Below are positions 17,032 to 26,194 of a stretch of DNA of 48,200 bases, piece by piece. How positions within the stretch are numbered: position 1 is the first letter of the stretch; every line of letters starts with the position of its first letter. Origin of the DNA: an uncultured Eubacterium sp. Lineage in GTDB: Bacteria > Bacillota > Clostridia > Peptostreptococcales > Anaerovoracaceae. The position numbers and the translations under genes are program-made. The notes beneath the pieces were generated by a model. It saw only the letters and a list, made by a program, of their open reading frames with translations. It did not search any database and had not been told where the DNA came from. The stretch is taken from the NCBI GenBank assembly GCA_937900695.1, contig CALCFD010000020.1, positions 1 to 48,200 on the forward strand, written 5' to 3'.

Positions 17032-18094
17032 GGTAAACCTCCTTTATCGTTTTTATAAAATAATCATTTTCGTTTGGATTTCTCACTGCGATTCGTAAAT
17101 AGTTATCATTTAATCCAGGATAGTTTCCGCAATTTCGGATTAAAATACCTTTTTCTTTCATCTTGTCACAAAGATATTTTCCATCTAATTTAAATGTCTT
17201 AAAAAAAATATAATTAGCAGTAGGCTCAAAAACTTTTAAACCTATCTCTTTTAAACAATTGCACAACCTAATGCGCTCTTGATTAATCATATCAAGAGCT
17301 TTATTAAAATACTCCTTTTCATCTAATGCCGCTATTCCTCCAGCTTGTGCCGGAGTTGACACACTCCATGGCTGACCACAAGCAAAGACCTTATCTAACA
17401 CTTCAATATTAGAAGACATGATATATCCAAGTCTAAAACCTGCCATAGCAAAGTTTTTTGTAAAAGCTTTCATAATAATTAAATTAGGATATTTATCTAA
17501 AAATTTCTTTAAAGAATATTCATCCTCCATACGAGTAAAACCTATAAAACACTCATCTACAATTACCATTATATTCTTCTTTTTTGCTTTATCCAAAATA
17601 TCGATAAGAAGACTTCTCTCAGTTAAATTTCCAATAGGATTATTGGGATTACAAATAAAAATCATATCAAGATTATCAATTTCATCCATTTTCTCTATAA
17701 AGGCGCGACTCATCTTAAAGTCTTCCTCTTCCTTTAGATAATTGTAATAAACCTTGCTACCTACCATTCTTAAGGCATTTTCATATTCTGAAAACGTAGG
17801 TGCATTTACAAGTCCACATTTTGGCTTAAGAGCTAAAACCATTCTAAATATAAGGTCTGCTGCACCATTTCCACAAACGAGATTTTCCTCCTTAATATTT
17901 TCATATATAGCAAGCTTTTTAATCAGCTCCATACACATAGGATCTGGATAATTAAAACAAGTTTCAAGTGATTTTGCCGCTGCCTCAATTACACTTCTTG
18001 GAACACCCAAAGGATTTATATTTGCTGAAAAATCATAGATTTTTTTATCTTTACTAGCAGTATAAATATTACCGCCATGAGTATATGATTTCAT
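17024..18094 (-). CDS. cobD: L-threonine-O-3-phosphate decarboxylase (PLP enzyme)
   Basis: A class I/II aminotransferase-fold enzyme of 356 residues that makes (R)-1-amino-2-propanol phosphate, the linker between the corrin ring and nucleotide loop. The N-terminal THGGNIY and FSANINPLG are characteristic of CobD. CNPNNPIG is the cofactor/substrate-contacting segment, and the PLP lysine is K213 in AFTKNFAMAGFRLGY. A HisC-like identity is possible from the fold alone, but its place between cbiB and cbiP settles the call. It overlaps cbiB by 4 bases and cbiP by 8. Confidence 0.93.
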   Translation of the reverse strand: MKSYTHGGNIYTASKDKKIYDFSANINPLGVPRSVIEAAAKSLETCFNYPDPMCMELIKKLAIYENIKEENLVCGNGAADLIFRMVLALKPKCGLVNAPTFSEYENALRMVGSKVYYNYLKEEEDFKMSRAFIEKMDEIDNLDMIFICNPNNPIGNLTERSLLIDILDKAKKKNIMVIVDECFIGFTRMEDEYSLKKFLDKYPNLIIMKAFTKNFAMAGFRLGYIMSSNIEVLDKVFACGQPWSVSTPAQAGGIAALDEKEYFNKALDMINQERIRLCNCLKEIGLKVFEPTANYIFFKTFKLDGKYLCDKMKEKGILIRNCGNYPGLNDNYLRIAVRNPNENDYFIKTIKEVYHG

Positions 18095-19062
18095 ATTAAG
18101 TAAACTCCAATTTCAACTATAACAACTAATAATATAACCATAGCAATCGATGCTGTATACATCAAATTATTTGCTTTTCTAATATCGATGGCCTCTGTTT
18201 CTTTTATTTTATCCCCGATAAATGGCTTTTTGTATACCTTTCCAAAGTATACTGCATCACCGGCAAGCTGTATATCCAAAGCTCCTGCACAAGCTGATTC
18301 TAGCTGAGCACTATTTGGACTAGCATGATTTTTTCTATCTCTTAAATAAATTTTTCCTGCATTTTTATAATCGTATCTAAGTACAAATGAGCCTATAATT
18401 AATAGCATTGCTCCTATTCTAGCAGGAATAAAGTTTGCCATATCATCTAACTTAGCAGCAAATCTTCCGAAAAATAAATATTTTTCATTTTTATATCCTA
18501 TCATGCTATCTAGGGTATTTATAGCTTTATAGGCAAAAGCCAATGGAGCACCTCCGATGATAAAATAAAACATAGGAGCTATTACTCCATCTGAAGTATT
18601 TTCAGCTACAGTTTCAACTGCGGCTTTTGCAATTTGTTCTTCATTTAAGTTTTTAGTTTCTCTTCCCACAATCATAGAAAGAGCGTATCTTGCTCCATCT
18701 ATATCCTTTTCCTTTAGCTTTTCACAAACTTTCATAGACTCAGTCTTTAGGCATTTGGCTGCTAAAATCTGATAACACATAATAGCATTTAAAATTAATA
18801 ATAGTCTTTTGTCTATAAGATATCCACACCATATGATAAAAAATGGCACTACAAAAGCTAAAACAACTGTGAGAATAGAAAGAGACATTCCGCCTAAAAA
18901 CTCTCCTTTTTGACTTTTAGGAAAAATCTTTCTTACAGCTTTTTCGCCTTTTGAAATGAAGTTTCCAATTAAGCAAATGGGATGAGGTAGCCAGTATGGG
19001 TCTCCTACTATCATATCCAATATAAATCCTATAACCAAGGCTATAATCAGGATTTCTATCAT
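18091..19062 (-). CDS. cbiB: Adenosylcobinamide-phosphate synthase CbiB
   Basis: An integral membrane enzyme of 323 residues that joins adenosylcobyric acid with aminopropanol phosphate. The family start DMIVGDPYWLPHPICLIG is present, then VAENTSDGVIAPMFY and ANFIPARIGAML. Several hydrophobic segments agree with the membrane location. It overlaps its neighbours by 4 bases on each side (cobD and cobA-hemD), which is typical of tight operon coupling. This is the last corrin-side step encoded in the window. Confidence 0.95.
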   Translation of the reverse strand: MIEILIIALVIGFILDMIVGDPYWLPHPICLIGNFISKGEKAVRKIFPKSQKGEFLGGMSLSILTVVLAFVVPFFIIWCGYLIDKRLLLILNAIMCYQILAAKCLKTESMKVCEKLKEKDIDGARYALSMIVGRETKNLNEEQIAKAAVETVAENTSDGVIAPMFYFIIGGAPLAFAYKAINTLDSMIGYKNEKYLFFGRFAAKLDDMANFIPARIGAMLLIIGSFVLRYDYKNAGKIYLRDRKNHASPNSAQLESACAGALDIQLAGDAVYFGKVYKKPFIGDKIKETEAIDIRKANNLMYTASIAMVILLVVIVEIGVYLI

Positions 19063-20564
19063 TTATTTCCTCCAAATTTATCAACTAAAAATTCTACCAT
19101 ACTGTCAATAGTAGCCTTTTTTGATATTTCAATCTGCATGTTATATTTACCAGCTTCCTCTGCAGTCTGCTCTCCTATACAAATAGCCTTAACCTTTGAA
19201 AAGTCAAGGCTCTTATTATTTGCAACAAATGCTTTAACCGTTGAAGCGCTTGTAAATGCAACTAAATCGATGGATTCATCGTAATTAACCAATCTATTTT
19301 CACTTTCGTAAACTGTATCATAAATAGGAATATCGTCAAATTGCAATCCTTTTGCAATTAAAGGTTTTGTAACTTCTGGTGTGCCTATTTTAGCCCTTGG
19401 AATAAGGATTTTTTCATCTTTCTTGCAGACTTCTGCAAGAGCCTTACCCATTTCAGCTCCATTGTATTTTTCTGGAATTAAATCCACAAAGATTCCCTTT
19501 TGTTCAATTACTTTAGCAGTTCCTGATCCAATAGCAGCAAACTTAATTCCTAAAAGATTTCTTACATCAACTTTGTTTTCCTTAAGAGCATCAAAGAAAA
19601 TCTTAACTCCTGCAGGGCTAGTAAAGCCTATCCACTGATACTGTGAGATATTTTCTATAGCTTTATTTAGCTCATTGTTTTCTTTTATAGGAACAGTTTT
19701 AATAGATGGCATTAAAACCACTTCTGCCCCTAGTGCTTTTAATTTATCTGCTAGCTTTGAAGCTCTGTCCTTTGGGCGAGTCACTGCAATTTTAAGACCT
19801 GCTAGTTGGCGTTTTTCTGCCCAAGTAAATTCATCAGCAAGTGAGCAAACTTTACCAACTATAATTATTGCTGGCGTTTTTATTTCAGCTGCTAGGGCAT
19901 CTTTATATAAGTTAGAAACTGTTGATACTACCCTTCTCTGATGAGCAGTAGTGCCTTTTTCTAAAACAGCTGCCGGCATATCTTTTGCCATTCCTGCTGC
20001 CATAAGGCCACTACAAATACGCTCCATAGAGCCAACGCCCATTAGAAAAATCAATGTTCCGTTTAGTCTAACTAAAGCCTCATAATCCACATCTGCTTCA
20101 TCCGTGCTTTTGGTATGACCAGTTATAACATGAAAAGAAGATGTAAAATCTCTGTGAGTCACCGGGATGCCGTTATATGCTGGCACTGAAACTGCTGATG
20201 TTATGCCTGGAACGATTTCAAATGGAATATTATGTTCCACTAAAAGTTCTAGTTCTTCGCCACCTCTACCAAATACAAAAGGATCTCCTCCCTTTAGTCT
20301 AACAACCTTTTTACCTTCAAGTGCTTTTTCTAATAAAATCTTATTGATTTCATGCTGAGGTACAGGATGATTTCCAGCTACCTTACCTACGTTAATAGTT
20401 TCTATACTATCCTCTATCATAGATAAAATCCCGTCACCTACAAGCTTATCATAGACGATAACCTCTGCATTTTTTAATAGTTCCATGGCTTTTACTGTGA
20501 GTAGTCCAGGATCTGATGGACCTGCTCCAACAAGCCAAACCTTGCCAACTTTTTTATCTGTCAT
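19059..20564 (-). CDS. cobA-hemD: Fused uroporphyrinogen-III C-methyltransferase / uroporphyrinogen-III synthase
   Basis: Two enzymes in one chain of 501 residues. The N-terminal part (1-245) is SUMT, which methylates uroporphyrinogen III twice to precorrin-2: VWLVGAGPSDPGLLT, KGGDPFVFGRGGEE and the VPGITSA loop are visible. The C-terminal part (about 255-501) is HemD, which closes hydroxymethylbilane to uroporphyrinogen III (IAVTRPKDRA, then GFTSPAGVKIFF and AFTSASTVKAF). The start at 20564 (MTDKK) is chosen because AGGAGG lies nine bases upstream; an ATG at 20573 directly abuts that site. The start overlaps hemC by 11 bases. Such fusions are common in clostridia and channel carbon to sirohaem and cobalamin. 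Confidence 0.95.
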   Translation of the reverse strand: MTDKKVGKVWLVGAGPSDPGLLTVKAMELLKNAEVIVYDKLVGDGILSMIEDSIETINVGKVAGNHPVPQHEINKILLEKALEGKKVVRLKGGDPFVFGRGGEELELLVEHNIPFEIVPGITSAVSVPAYNGIPVTHRDFTSSFHVITGHTKSTDEADVDYEALVRLNGTLIFLMGVGSMERICSGLMAAGMAKDMPAAVLEKGTTAHQRRVVSTVSNLYKDALAAEIKTPAIIIVGKVCSLADEFTWAEKRQLAGLKIAVTRPKDRASKLADKLKALGAEVVLMPSIKTVPIKENNELNKAIENISQYQWIGFTSPAGVKIFFDALKENKVDVRNLLGIKFAAIGSGTAKVIEQKGIFVDLIPEKYNGAEMGKALAEVCKKDEKILIPRAKIGTPEVTKPLIAKGLQFDDIPIYDTVYESENRLVNYDESIDLVAFTSASTVKAFVANNKSLDFSKVKAICIGEQTAEEAGKYNMQIEISKKATIDSMVEFLVDKFGGNK

Positions 20565-21456
20565 GATCCACATCCTCCTTTAACTTCATAGCTAAATCTA
20601 TAGCCATCTTTACAGCCTCTTCGCTGTTTCCCTTTACATATCCTTTTTTATATTTTCCTGTATTTTCATCGGCATAAAGACCGTAAATTTCAATTTCTTC
20701 GTCATTTACATGAGCATAGGCACCGATAGGAGCGCTACAACCTCCGTCTAAAGCCGTTACAAATGCTCTTTCGGCCATAGCTTCTGTACGGCTTATCTTA
20801 TCATCTATACACTCCAAGTAGCTATAATCTTCTCCTGCTCTACCTTGTACAACTAAAATACCTTGACCTGCTGCAGGTATCATCTCCTCTGGCGCAAATG
20901 TCTTAGTTATTCTATCTTCTAGGCCTACTCTTTTAAGTCCAGAATGAGCTAAGATAATGCTTCCAAACTCACCATCGTCTAATTTGCTTAAGCGAGTTAT
21001 AACATTACCTCTGATGCTCTTGCTTTTATATCCAGGAAATATCTCAATTAGCTGTATATTTCTGCGAGCACTTGAACTTCCAATAGGCTTAGATAAATCA
21101 AGATTTTCTATATCTACTCCTTTAGGTAGCACTAGCGAATCAAAAGGATTACCGCGTTTGAAAAATGCTAAAAGGGGCAAATCTTCGCTAACCTCCATAG
21201 GCATATCTTTTAGACTGTGAACAGTAATATCAACTCTTTTATCCATAAGTGCCTTGTCAAGCTCTTTAACAAATAGTCCTTTGCCACCTATTTTGTCTAA
21301 AGTTTTATCTAAAATAATATCTCCTGTGGTTTTCATAGTAACAAGCTCTAGTTCAAGTTCTGGATGAGCCTTAGCGATTTCATCCATTACAAGTCTAGTC
21401 TGCATAACAGCAAGTTTACTTTCTCTACTTCCCACTACTACTTTTTTCTTTTTCAT
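20554..21456 (-). CDS. hemC: Hydroxymethylbilane synthase (porphobilinogen deaminase)
   Basis: HemC polymerises four porphobilinogen units. The 300-residue protein starts with VVVGSRESKLAVMQT, then HSLKDMP, and has the dipyrromethane-cofactor cysteine C240 in DGGCSAPIGAY. All active-site blocks are intact. It sits between the cbiJ fusion (4-base overlap) and cobA-hemD (11-base overlap), so the first tetrapyrrole steps are made in step with the corrin enzymes. Confidence 0.97.
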   Translation of the reverse strand: MKKKKVVVGSRESKLAVMQTRLVMDEIAKAHPELELELVTMKTTGDIILDKTLDKIGGKGLFVKELDKALMDKRVDITVHSLKDMPMEVSEDLPLLAFFKRGNPFDSLVLPKGVDIENLDLSKPIGSSSARRNIQLIEIFPGYKSKSIRGNVITRLSKLDDGEFGSIILAHSGLKRVGLEDRITKTFAPEEMIPAAGQGILVVQGRAGEDYSYLECIDDKISRTEAMAERAFVTALDGGCSAPIGAYAHVNDEEIEIYGLYADENTGKYKKGYVKGNSEEAVKMAIDLAMKLKEDVDHDR

Positions 21457-22733
21457 ATTTCATCCTCAAATAGTTTTCTTATTTTATCTGTAACTTCTTT
21501 AGCTAATTTATGGTTAATCCCTTGAGCATTTACTCCCACCGTTATGTTATCTTTTAAAACTACACCTGGAAAAAAGAAATCACATGCTTCTTTTTTTGAA
21601 GAAATATTTACCATAATTCCTCTATTTTTAGCAAGTTCACTAATTGTTAAATTAAGTTCTTCATTAGATGTAGCAACTATTACAAAATCTGCTTCATCTA
21701 AATCCTCTTCCTTAAATTTACGTTTTGTTATAGCAATATTTGGTCTATTTTCTAAAGCAATTAGTTCCTCAGATATTTCAGGAGCCACTATTGCTATATT
21801 TCCAGTAAAATCCTTTAAAGTATTTACTCTTCTTGTAGCTATATTGCCACCACCAACAACTAAAATATTGCAACCACTAATGTTTAAAAACATAGGAAAC
21901 CAATCTCTTTTTATATCAGCTTTTGAAAGTGTTTTTTCCTCTGTTTTAAAATCTAGCTCCTTTAAAATATTTTCGCCAAATTTTTCCTTTAGTATTGATA
22001 CTACTTCATTATAGGATTTTCCTTCTTCCTCTGTAGGTCTACCTATTACAAGGGCCTTTATTCCCATTTCCTTTGCAGCCTTTATTTTTTCTAAAAAGCC
22101 ACCAGCATTACCACTATCCTTAGTTACTAAAATTTCTGCACCAGTTTGCTTTATAAGTGCTTTATTCATTTCTACACCAAATGGTCCTTGCATGCAGATT
22201 AAATGATTCCCGGTAATCCCAATATCAGCACATTGCTCAACTACTCCTGACATAGGTAAAACTCTTGCATATATTCTTTTTTTATAATTATCTATCTTAG
22301 TAAATCTATTTAAATCTTTGCTACCTGTAGTAAACAAAAGTTTTTTATTACTTTCATTTAAATAGTTTATAGCTTGGTCAATATCATCTACCCAAATACA
22401 TGTTTCATCAGTTTCATCTGCACTACTTTCTCTTAACAGCCTTAAATATGGTGTATCAGTTTCTCTTGCTGCCTCTTTGATATTGTCAGTTACTATCTGT
22501 GCGTATGGGTGGGTTGTATCTATAATCATATCAAATTCCTCTCTGTTCATAAGAGAAATCATATCATTTATAGTCATACGCCCTTGCAAAATATGAAGGC
22601 CAATTCTTTCCTTTGGTAAAAGACTCATACCATATTCTGTTGCTACACTACAGTAAATTTCAATATCATTACTAAATGATTCCACTAGTTTTCTACCTTC
22701 ACTAGTTCCTGCAAATACTAAAAGCTTCGCCAT
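21453..22733 (-). CDS. cbiJ: Fusion of cobalt-precorrin-6A reductase (CbiJ) and precorrin-2 dehydrogenase
   Basis: Residues 1-250 are CbiJ/CobK: LLVFAGTSEGRKL at the start, IDTTHPYAQIVTDN at about 71-84, LFTTGSKDL and ILVTKDSGNAGG. Residues 275-426 are a complete Met8/CysG-N type precorrin-2 dehydrogenase: FLNISGCNILVVGGGNIATR (Rossmann motif, glycines 294-296), then DFVIVATSNEELN and FFFPGVV. The first domain reduces cobalt-precorrin-6A; the second oxidises precorrin-2 to sirohydrochlorin, the substrate of CbiK. The two steps are not consecutive in the pathway, so this fusion joins early and late reductive/oxidative steps. The linker (about 250-275) is Lys/Glu rich. It is 2 bases from cbiH and overlaps hemC by 4. 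Confidence 0.92.
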   Translation of the reverse strand: MAKLLVFAGTSEGRKLVESFSNDIEIYCSVATEYGMSLLPKERIGLHILQGRMTINDMISLMNREEFDMIIDTTHPYAQIVTDNIKEAARETDTPYLRLLRESSADETDETCIWVDDIDQAINYLNESNKKLLFTTGSKDLNRFTKIDNYKKRIYARVLPMSGVVEQCADIGITGNHLICMQGPFGVEMNKALIKQTGAEILVTKDSGNAGGFLEKIKAAKEMGIKALVIGRPTEEEGKSYNEVVSILKEKFGENILKELDFKTEEKTLSKADIKRDWFPMFLNISGCNILVVGGGNIATRRVNTLKDFTGNIAIVAPEISEELIALENRPNIAITKRKFKEEDLDEADFVIVATSNEELNLTISELAKNRGIMVNISSKKEACDFFFPGVVLKDNITVGVNAQGINHKLAKEVTDKIRKLFEDEI

Positions 22734-22735
22734 TA

Positions 22736-23464
22736 CTAAACTCCTTTATATCCTCTTGGAGTAACCATCTTACCATTGATATTTTTTGTTTGACTGTTAC
22801 CAATAAACACTGTTGTAAACATATCAACCTTAGCCTCTCTAAGTTCTTTTAATGTCAAAACAGTAGCCTTTTGACCTTCTCTTCCTATATTTTGAACATA
22901 TCCACATACTGTATCTTCAGATTTAATCTTTAATAAAATATCACAAGCTTTCTGTAAATAGTCATGTCTCTTTTTACTTGAAGGGTTATACAGACAGATT
23001 GAAAAATCTCCCTCTGCAGCACAAGCAAGCCTCTTTTCTATAAGTTCATATGGAGTCAAAAGATCACTTAAGCTAATAACTACAAAATCGTGAATAAGTG
23101 GTGCTCCTAAAACAGCTGCCCCACTACAAGCTGCTGTAATGCCAGGAACAACTTCAATTTCAACCTCAGGATAATCCTTTGAAACTTCAAACATAAGACC
23201 TGCCATACCATAAACTCCAGCATCCCCACTGCAAACAAGCGATACAGTCTGCCCTTTTAAAGCCTCTTCTAATACCATCTGACATCTGTCCACTTCCTTT
23301 TTCATAGGTGTAGACATAAGCTTCTTATGGCTAAACTTGTCCTTAATTAAATCTACATAAACTGTATACCCTATGATAACTTGGCTCTGTTCTAAAGCTT
23401 CCATAGCCATAGTTGTCATCTGATTTTCTTCTCCCGGGCCTAAACCCACAACAAATATTTTCAT
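22736..23464 (-). CDS. cbiH: Cobalt-precorrin-3 C17-methyltransferase
   Basis: A SAM-dependent corrin methyltransferase that also brings about ring contraction in the anaerobic pathway. The 242-residue protein begins IFVVGLGPGEENQMT, and shows CSGDAGVYGMAG, VVPGITAACSGAA and GAPLIHDFVVISLSDLLTP, the last being specific for the C17 group (CbiH/CobJ). It carries no extra C-terminal domain. It is placed between hemA and the cbiJ fusion. Confidence 0.95.
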   Translation of the reverse strand: MKIFVVGLGPGEENQMTTMAMEALEQSQVIIGYTVYVDLIKDKFSHKKLMSTPMKKEVDRCQMVLEEALKGQTVSLVCSGDAGVYGMAGLMFEVSKDYPEVEIEVVPGITAACSGAAVLGAPLIHDFVVISLSDLLTPYELIEKRLACAAEGDFSICLYNPSSKKRHDYLQKACDILLKIKSEDTVCGYVQNIGREGQKATVLTLKELREAKVDMFTTVFIGNSQTKNINGKMVTPRGYKGV

Positions 23465-23479
23465 CTTTTTCTCCTTGTA

Positions 23480-24736
23480 TTAGCTTTTAAGTGTATCTTT
23501 TTCAGCAGCTTTTAAAATGCCATTAATACACTTATCCCATTGATCTTTTGGAAGTGTTTCCTTTAATCCAAATATCAACTTATTAATGGCTCTTGCTGTT
23601 GCATCTCCCATTATCTTTTCTATCTTTTCTGTATTTTCTCTACCTAGATTTAAATCTTTAAGCTCTTTATCAGCTCTTAAAACCGCATCCTCTCTTGTTA
23701 ATGAGATAATTTTTTTAGCTGATGGCACAAGCTTTCTAAACTCAAGCCAATTTAGAATATCATCTCTATATGTGCCTATAATCTGTCCAGCTTTAATTAA
23801 TTCATCTTTAAAAAGCTCAGTATCCACTTGGCTCTCTAAGCCATCTATATCACATATTTTTACATTATAATTCTCAGAAATAGCAGGTTCTAAATCCCTT
23901 GGAACTGCCAAATCTAGCCATACTCCAGGTTCCTTAACAAAAACATCCTTAAGTCCTTTTACAGTAACGGTGTAGTGAGGACTTAAAGTAGCACTTATAA
24001 CTATATCTGCCCTCGGAATGGCTTTATACCTCTCTTCATAAGGTATCATCTCACATCCTTTAGGTATTAAAGATTCAAACTCTTCGCCATGGTGATATTT
24101 TCTTCTCAAAGTCATCATAACATCAGCACCCTGACTCATAAGATGCTCTGCAATGAGTGCAGCCATCTTACCATTACCTATAATTAAACATTTTTTATCT
24201 TTAAGACTACCATACTCAAGTGTTAGCTCCTTAACACCACTAGTTGCAACAGAAGGATTGTATCCACTTAGCTTAATAGAAGTTTTAACCTTTTTAGCTG
24301 CTGTAATACTATTTTGAAATACCTTTTCTAAAGTTCTGCTAGTGCAACCTGATTTACGTGAAAGCTCAAGAGCATCTTTTATCTGAGCTATAATCTGGTC
24401 TTCTCCAAATACTCTGCTGTTAATACCACAAGCAGTAACCATCAAATGCTCAATAGCATCTTTGCCTTTTCTATCTACAAAAAATTCCTTAAAGCTATCA
24501 TACGAAACTTCCTTTACTTCACACAAAAGCTCACCTGGGCTTTTTTCAATAGTTTCATCACAACTTATCCACATTTCTGTTCTGTTACATGTGGCTATTA
24601 TTATGCAACCATCAACACCGGAAGTCTCCACTATTTTTTTCATGGCAGCCACAGACTCTTCCCTACCAAAAGAAAAAGCTTCTCTGTATTTTAAAGCCGC
24701 CATATTATGGTCGATTCCTACCATTTTAATTTGCAT
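23480..24736 (-). CDS. hemA: Glutamyl-tRNA reductase
   Basis: HemA reduces glutamyl-tRNA to glutamate-1-semialdehyde, the entry step to tetrapyrroles by the C5 route. Catalytic C50 lies in IATCNRTE. Further marks are the GINSRVFGEDQI segment, NADPH-binding LIIGNGKMAALIAEHL and the C-terminal dimerisation helices. At 418 residues it is typical. Its ATG overlaps the cbiF stop by one base (TAATG). Its partner hemL lies in the second corrin operon at 44487-45779. Placement under the B12 riboswitch means the supply of aminolaevulinate for corrins falls when cobalamin is plentiful. Confidence 0.96.
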   Translation of the reverse strand: MQIKMVGIDHNMAALKYREAFSFGREESVAAMKKIVETSGVDGCIIIATCNRTEMWISCDETIEKSPGELLCEVKEVSYDSFKEFFVDRKGKDAIEHLMVTACGINSRVFGEDQIIAQIKDALELSRKSGCTSRTLEKVFQNSITAAKKVKTSIKLSGYNPSVATSGVKELTLEYGSLKDKKCLIIGNGKMAALIAEHLMSQGADVMMTLRRKYHHGEEFESLIPKGCEMIPYEERYKAIPRADIVISATLSPHYTVTVKGLKDVFVKEPGVWLDLAVPRDLEPAISENYNVKICDIDGLESQVDTELFKDELIKAGQIIGTYRDDILNWLEFRKLVPSAKKIISLTREDAVLRADKELKDLNLGRENTEKIEKIMGDATARAINKLIFGLKETLPKDQWDKCINGILKAAEKDTLKS

Positions 24737-25491
24737 TATTTTTCTGCCTTTCTGAATTCATGGCTAAAGCCAGGATCATATAAAAGTGATCTATCATATT
24801 TATCACCTAAAAAACCGCCTACTAAAATCAAAGCTGTTTTAGTAATATCATTATCTTCAGCCATTTTCTTAAGTTCCTTAACAGTTCCTCTTACAACCTT
24901 TTCATCTGGCCAAGTCGCCTTGTAAACTATAGCTGCAGGAGTATCCTGGCTATAACCCCCAGCAATTAGCTCAGCTGAAAGTTTTTCTAACATACCTGTG
25001 CTTAAAAATATTGCCATAGTAGCACCATGAGCTGCAAAAGACCTTATACTTTCTCTTTCAGGTACAGGAGTTCTTCCTGCCATTCTTGTAATAATCACTG
25101 ACTGAGAAACATTTGGCAATGTGTATTCTGCCTTAAGAGCTGCTGCAGCACCACAAAAGGAACTTACACCAGGAGTTACCTCATATGCTATACCTTCTTC
25201 ATCTAATTTATCCATCTGCTCTCTTATAGCACCGTAAATACTAGGATCGCCTGTATGAAGTCTAACTGTCATCTTACCTTCAGCTTCACCCTTTTTCATA
25301 ACATCTATAACATCTTCCAAAGTCATAGTTGCACTATTATAAATTTCACAACCTTCTTTAGCAATTGCAAGATGCTCCGGATTAACAAGAGAACCTGCAT
25401 AAATAATAATATCTGCTTCTTTAAGTAAGTTATATCCTCTAACTGTAATAAGGTCTGTAGCACCAGAGCCTGCTCCAACTATATGTACCAT
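24736..25491 (-). CDS. cbiF: Cobalt-precorrin-4 C11-methyltransferase
   Basis: A 251-residue SAM-dependent methyltransferase. It starts VHIVGAGSGATDLITVRG, and shows YAGSLVNPEHL, RLHTGDPSIYGAIREQMD and TPGVSSFCGAAAAL, all typical of CbiF/CobM. It is followed directly by hemA (one-base overlap) and preceded by cbiL at 12 bases. The product is the substrate of CbiG (46746-47813), which is encoded in the other operon. Confidence 0.96.
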   Translation of the reverse strand: MVHIVGAGSGATDLITVRGYNLLKEADIIIYAGSLVNPEHLAIAKEGCEIYNSATMTLEDVIDVMKKGEAEGKMTVRLHTGDPSIYGAIREQMDKLDEEGIAYEVTPGVSSFCGAAAALKAEYTLPNVSQSVIITRMAGRTPVPERESIRSFAAHGATMAIFLSTGMLEKLSAELIAGGYSQDTPAAIVYKATWPDEKVVRGTVKELKKMAEDNDITKTALILVGGFLGDKYDRSLLYDPGFSHEFRKAEK

Positions 25492-25503
25492 ATTAATTCA
25501 CTC

Positions 25504-26193
25504 CTATCTTTTTTTCACAATTAACACCGAAAAGTAGCTTGCATCTTCATCTATCTCATCTAAGCTATCATATATTTTTTCGCCTTCCATGCCACATTTT
25601 TCGACCATACGAACTGTTTCATTTTCGCATTTTTCTAATATTTTTTCTTTCACAGCACCGATTTTAGTACCACTTTTCATAAGTACCTTTGTACCATCTA
25701 GTTCAAGAGCATCTTCTAACCCATCATATGATGCTGGTATAATATGTAGTGCCTCTGAAGCCTCTGTTAACCCTTCATTTAGTCTAGCTGCAACCGCACA
25801 AAATGATGGAACTCCTGGTACAATTTCAGCTTGCATACCACCTTCTAGTACTAGATTATGCACATAGCAATATGTACTATAAACTGTAGGATCTCCTAAA
25901 GTTAAAAATGCTACATTTTCGCCATTTAGCAAAAGCTCTTTGATTACTTCAGAAGCTGCTTTATGTGCTTCTTTTAATCTTGCTTTATCACGGGTCATAG
26001 GCATATCAACCTCTATTATTTTTTTTTCTACTATCTCAGGAATGGCTCCTTTTGCGATTTCAAAAGCTACATTTTGCTTTTTGCCTGATTTGGGTAAGAC
26101 AATTACATCACTTTCTCTTATAATTCTAGCTCCCTTTAAAGTAAGTAGCTCACTATCACCTGGCCCAACACCAATTCCATATAATTTTGCCAT
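25504..26193 (-). CDS. cbiL: Cobalt-precorrin-2 C20-methyltransferase
   Basis: CbiL/CobI adds a methyl group at C20. The chain begins KLYGIGVGPGDSELLTLKGA, with PKSGKKQNVAFEIA, FLTLGDPTVYSTY and VPGVPSFCAVAAR as family marks. The start at 26193 (MAKLYG) is preferred over the upstream ATG at 26208 because AGGAG lies seven bases before it and the longer version would overlap cbiD. With this start the protein has 229 residues and follows the cbiD stop by a single base. Confidence 0.95.
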   Translation of the reverse strand: MAKLYGIGVGPGDSELLTLKGARIIRESDVIVLPKSGKKQNVAFEIAKGAIPEIVEKKIIEVDMPMTRDKARLKEAHKAASEVIKELLLNGENVAFLTLGDPTVYSTYCYVHNLVLEGGMQAEIVPGVPSFCAVAARLNEGLTEASEALHIIPASYDGLEDALELDGTKVLMKSGTKIGAVKEKILEKCENETVRMVEKCGMEGEKIYDSLDEIDEDASYFSVLIVKKR

Positions 26194-26194
26194 C

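Noticed and set aside
24446..24925. Plus-strand frames opposite hemA and cbiF
   Set aside because: Shadows of two confidently identified genes; no start signals or conserved motifs.
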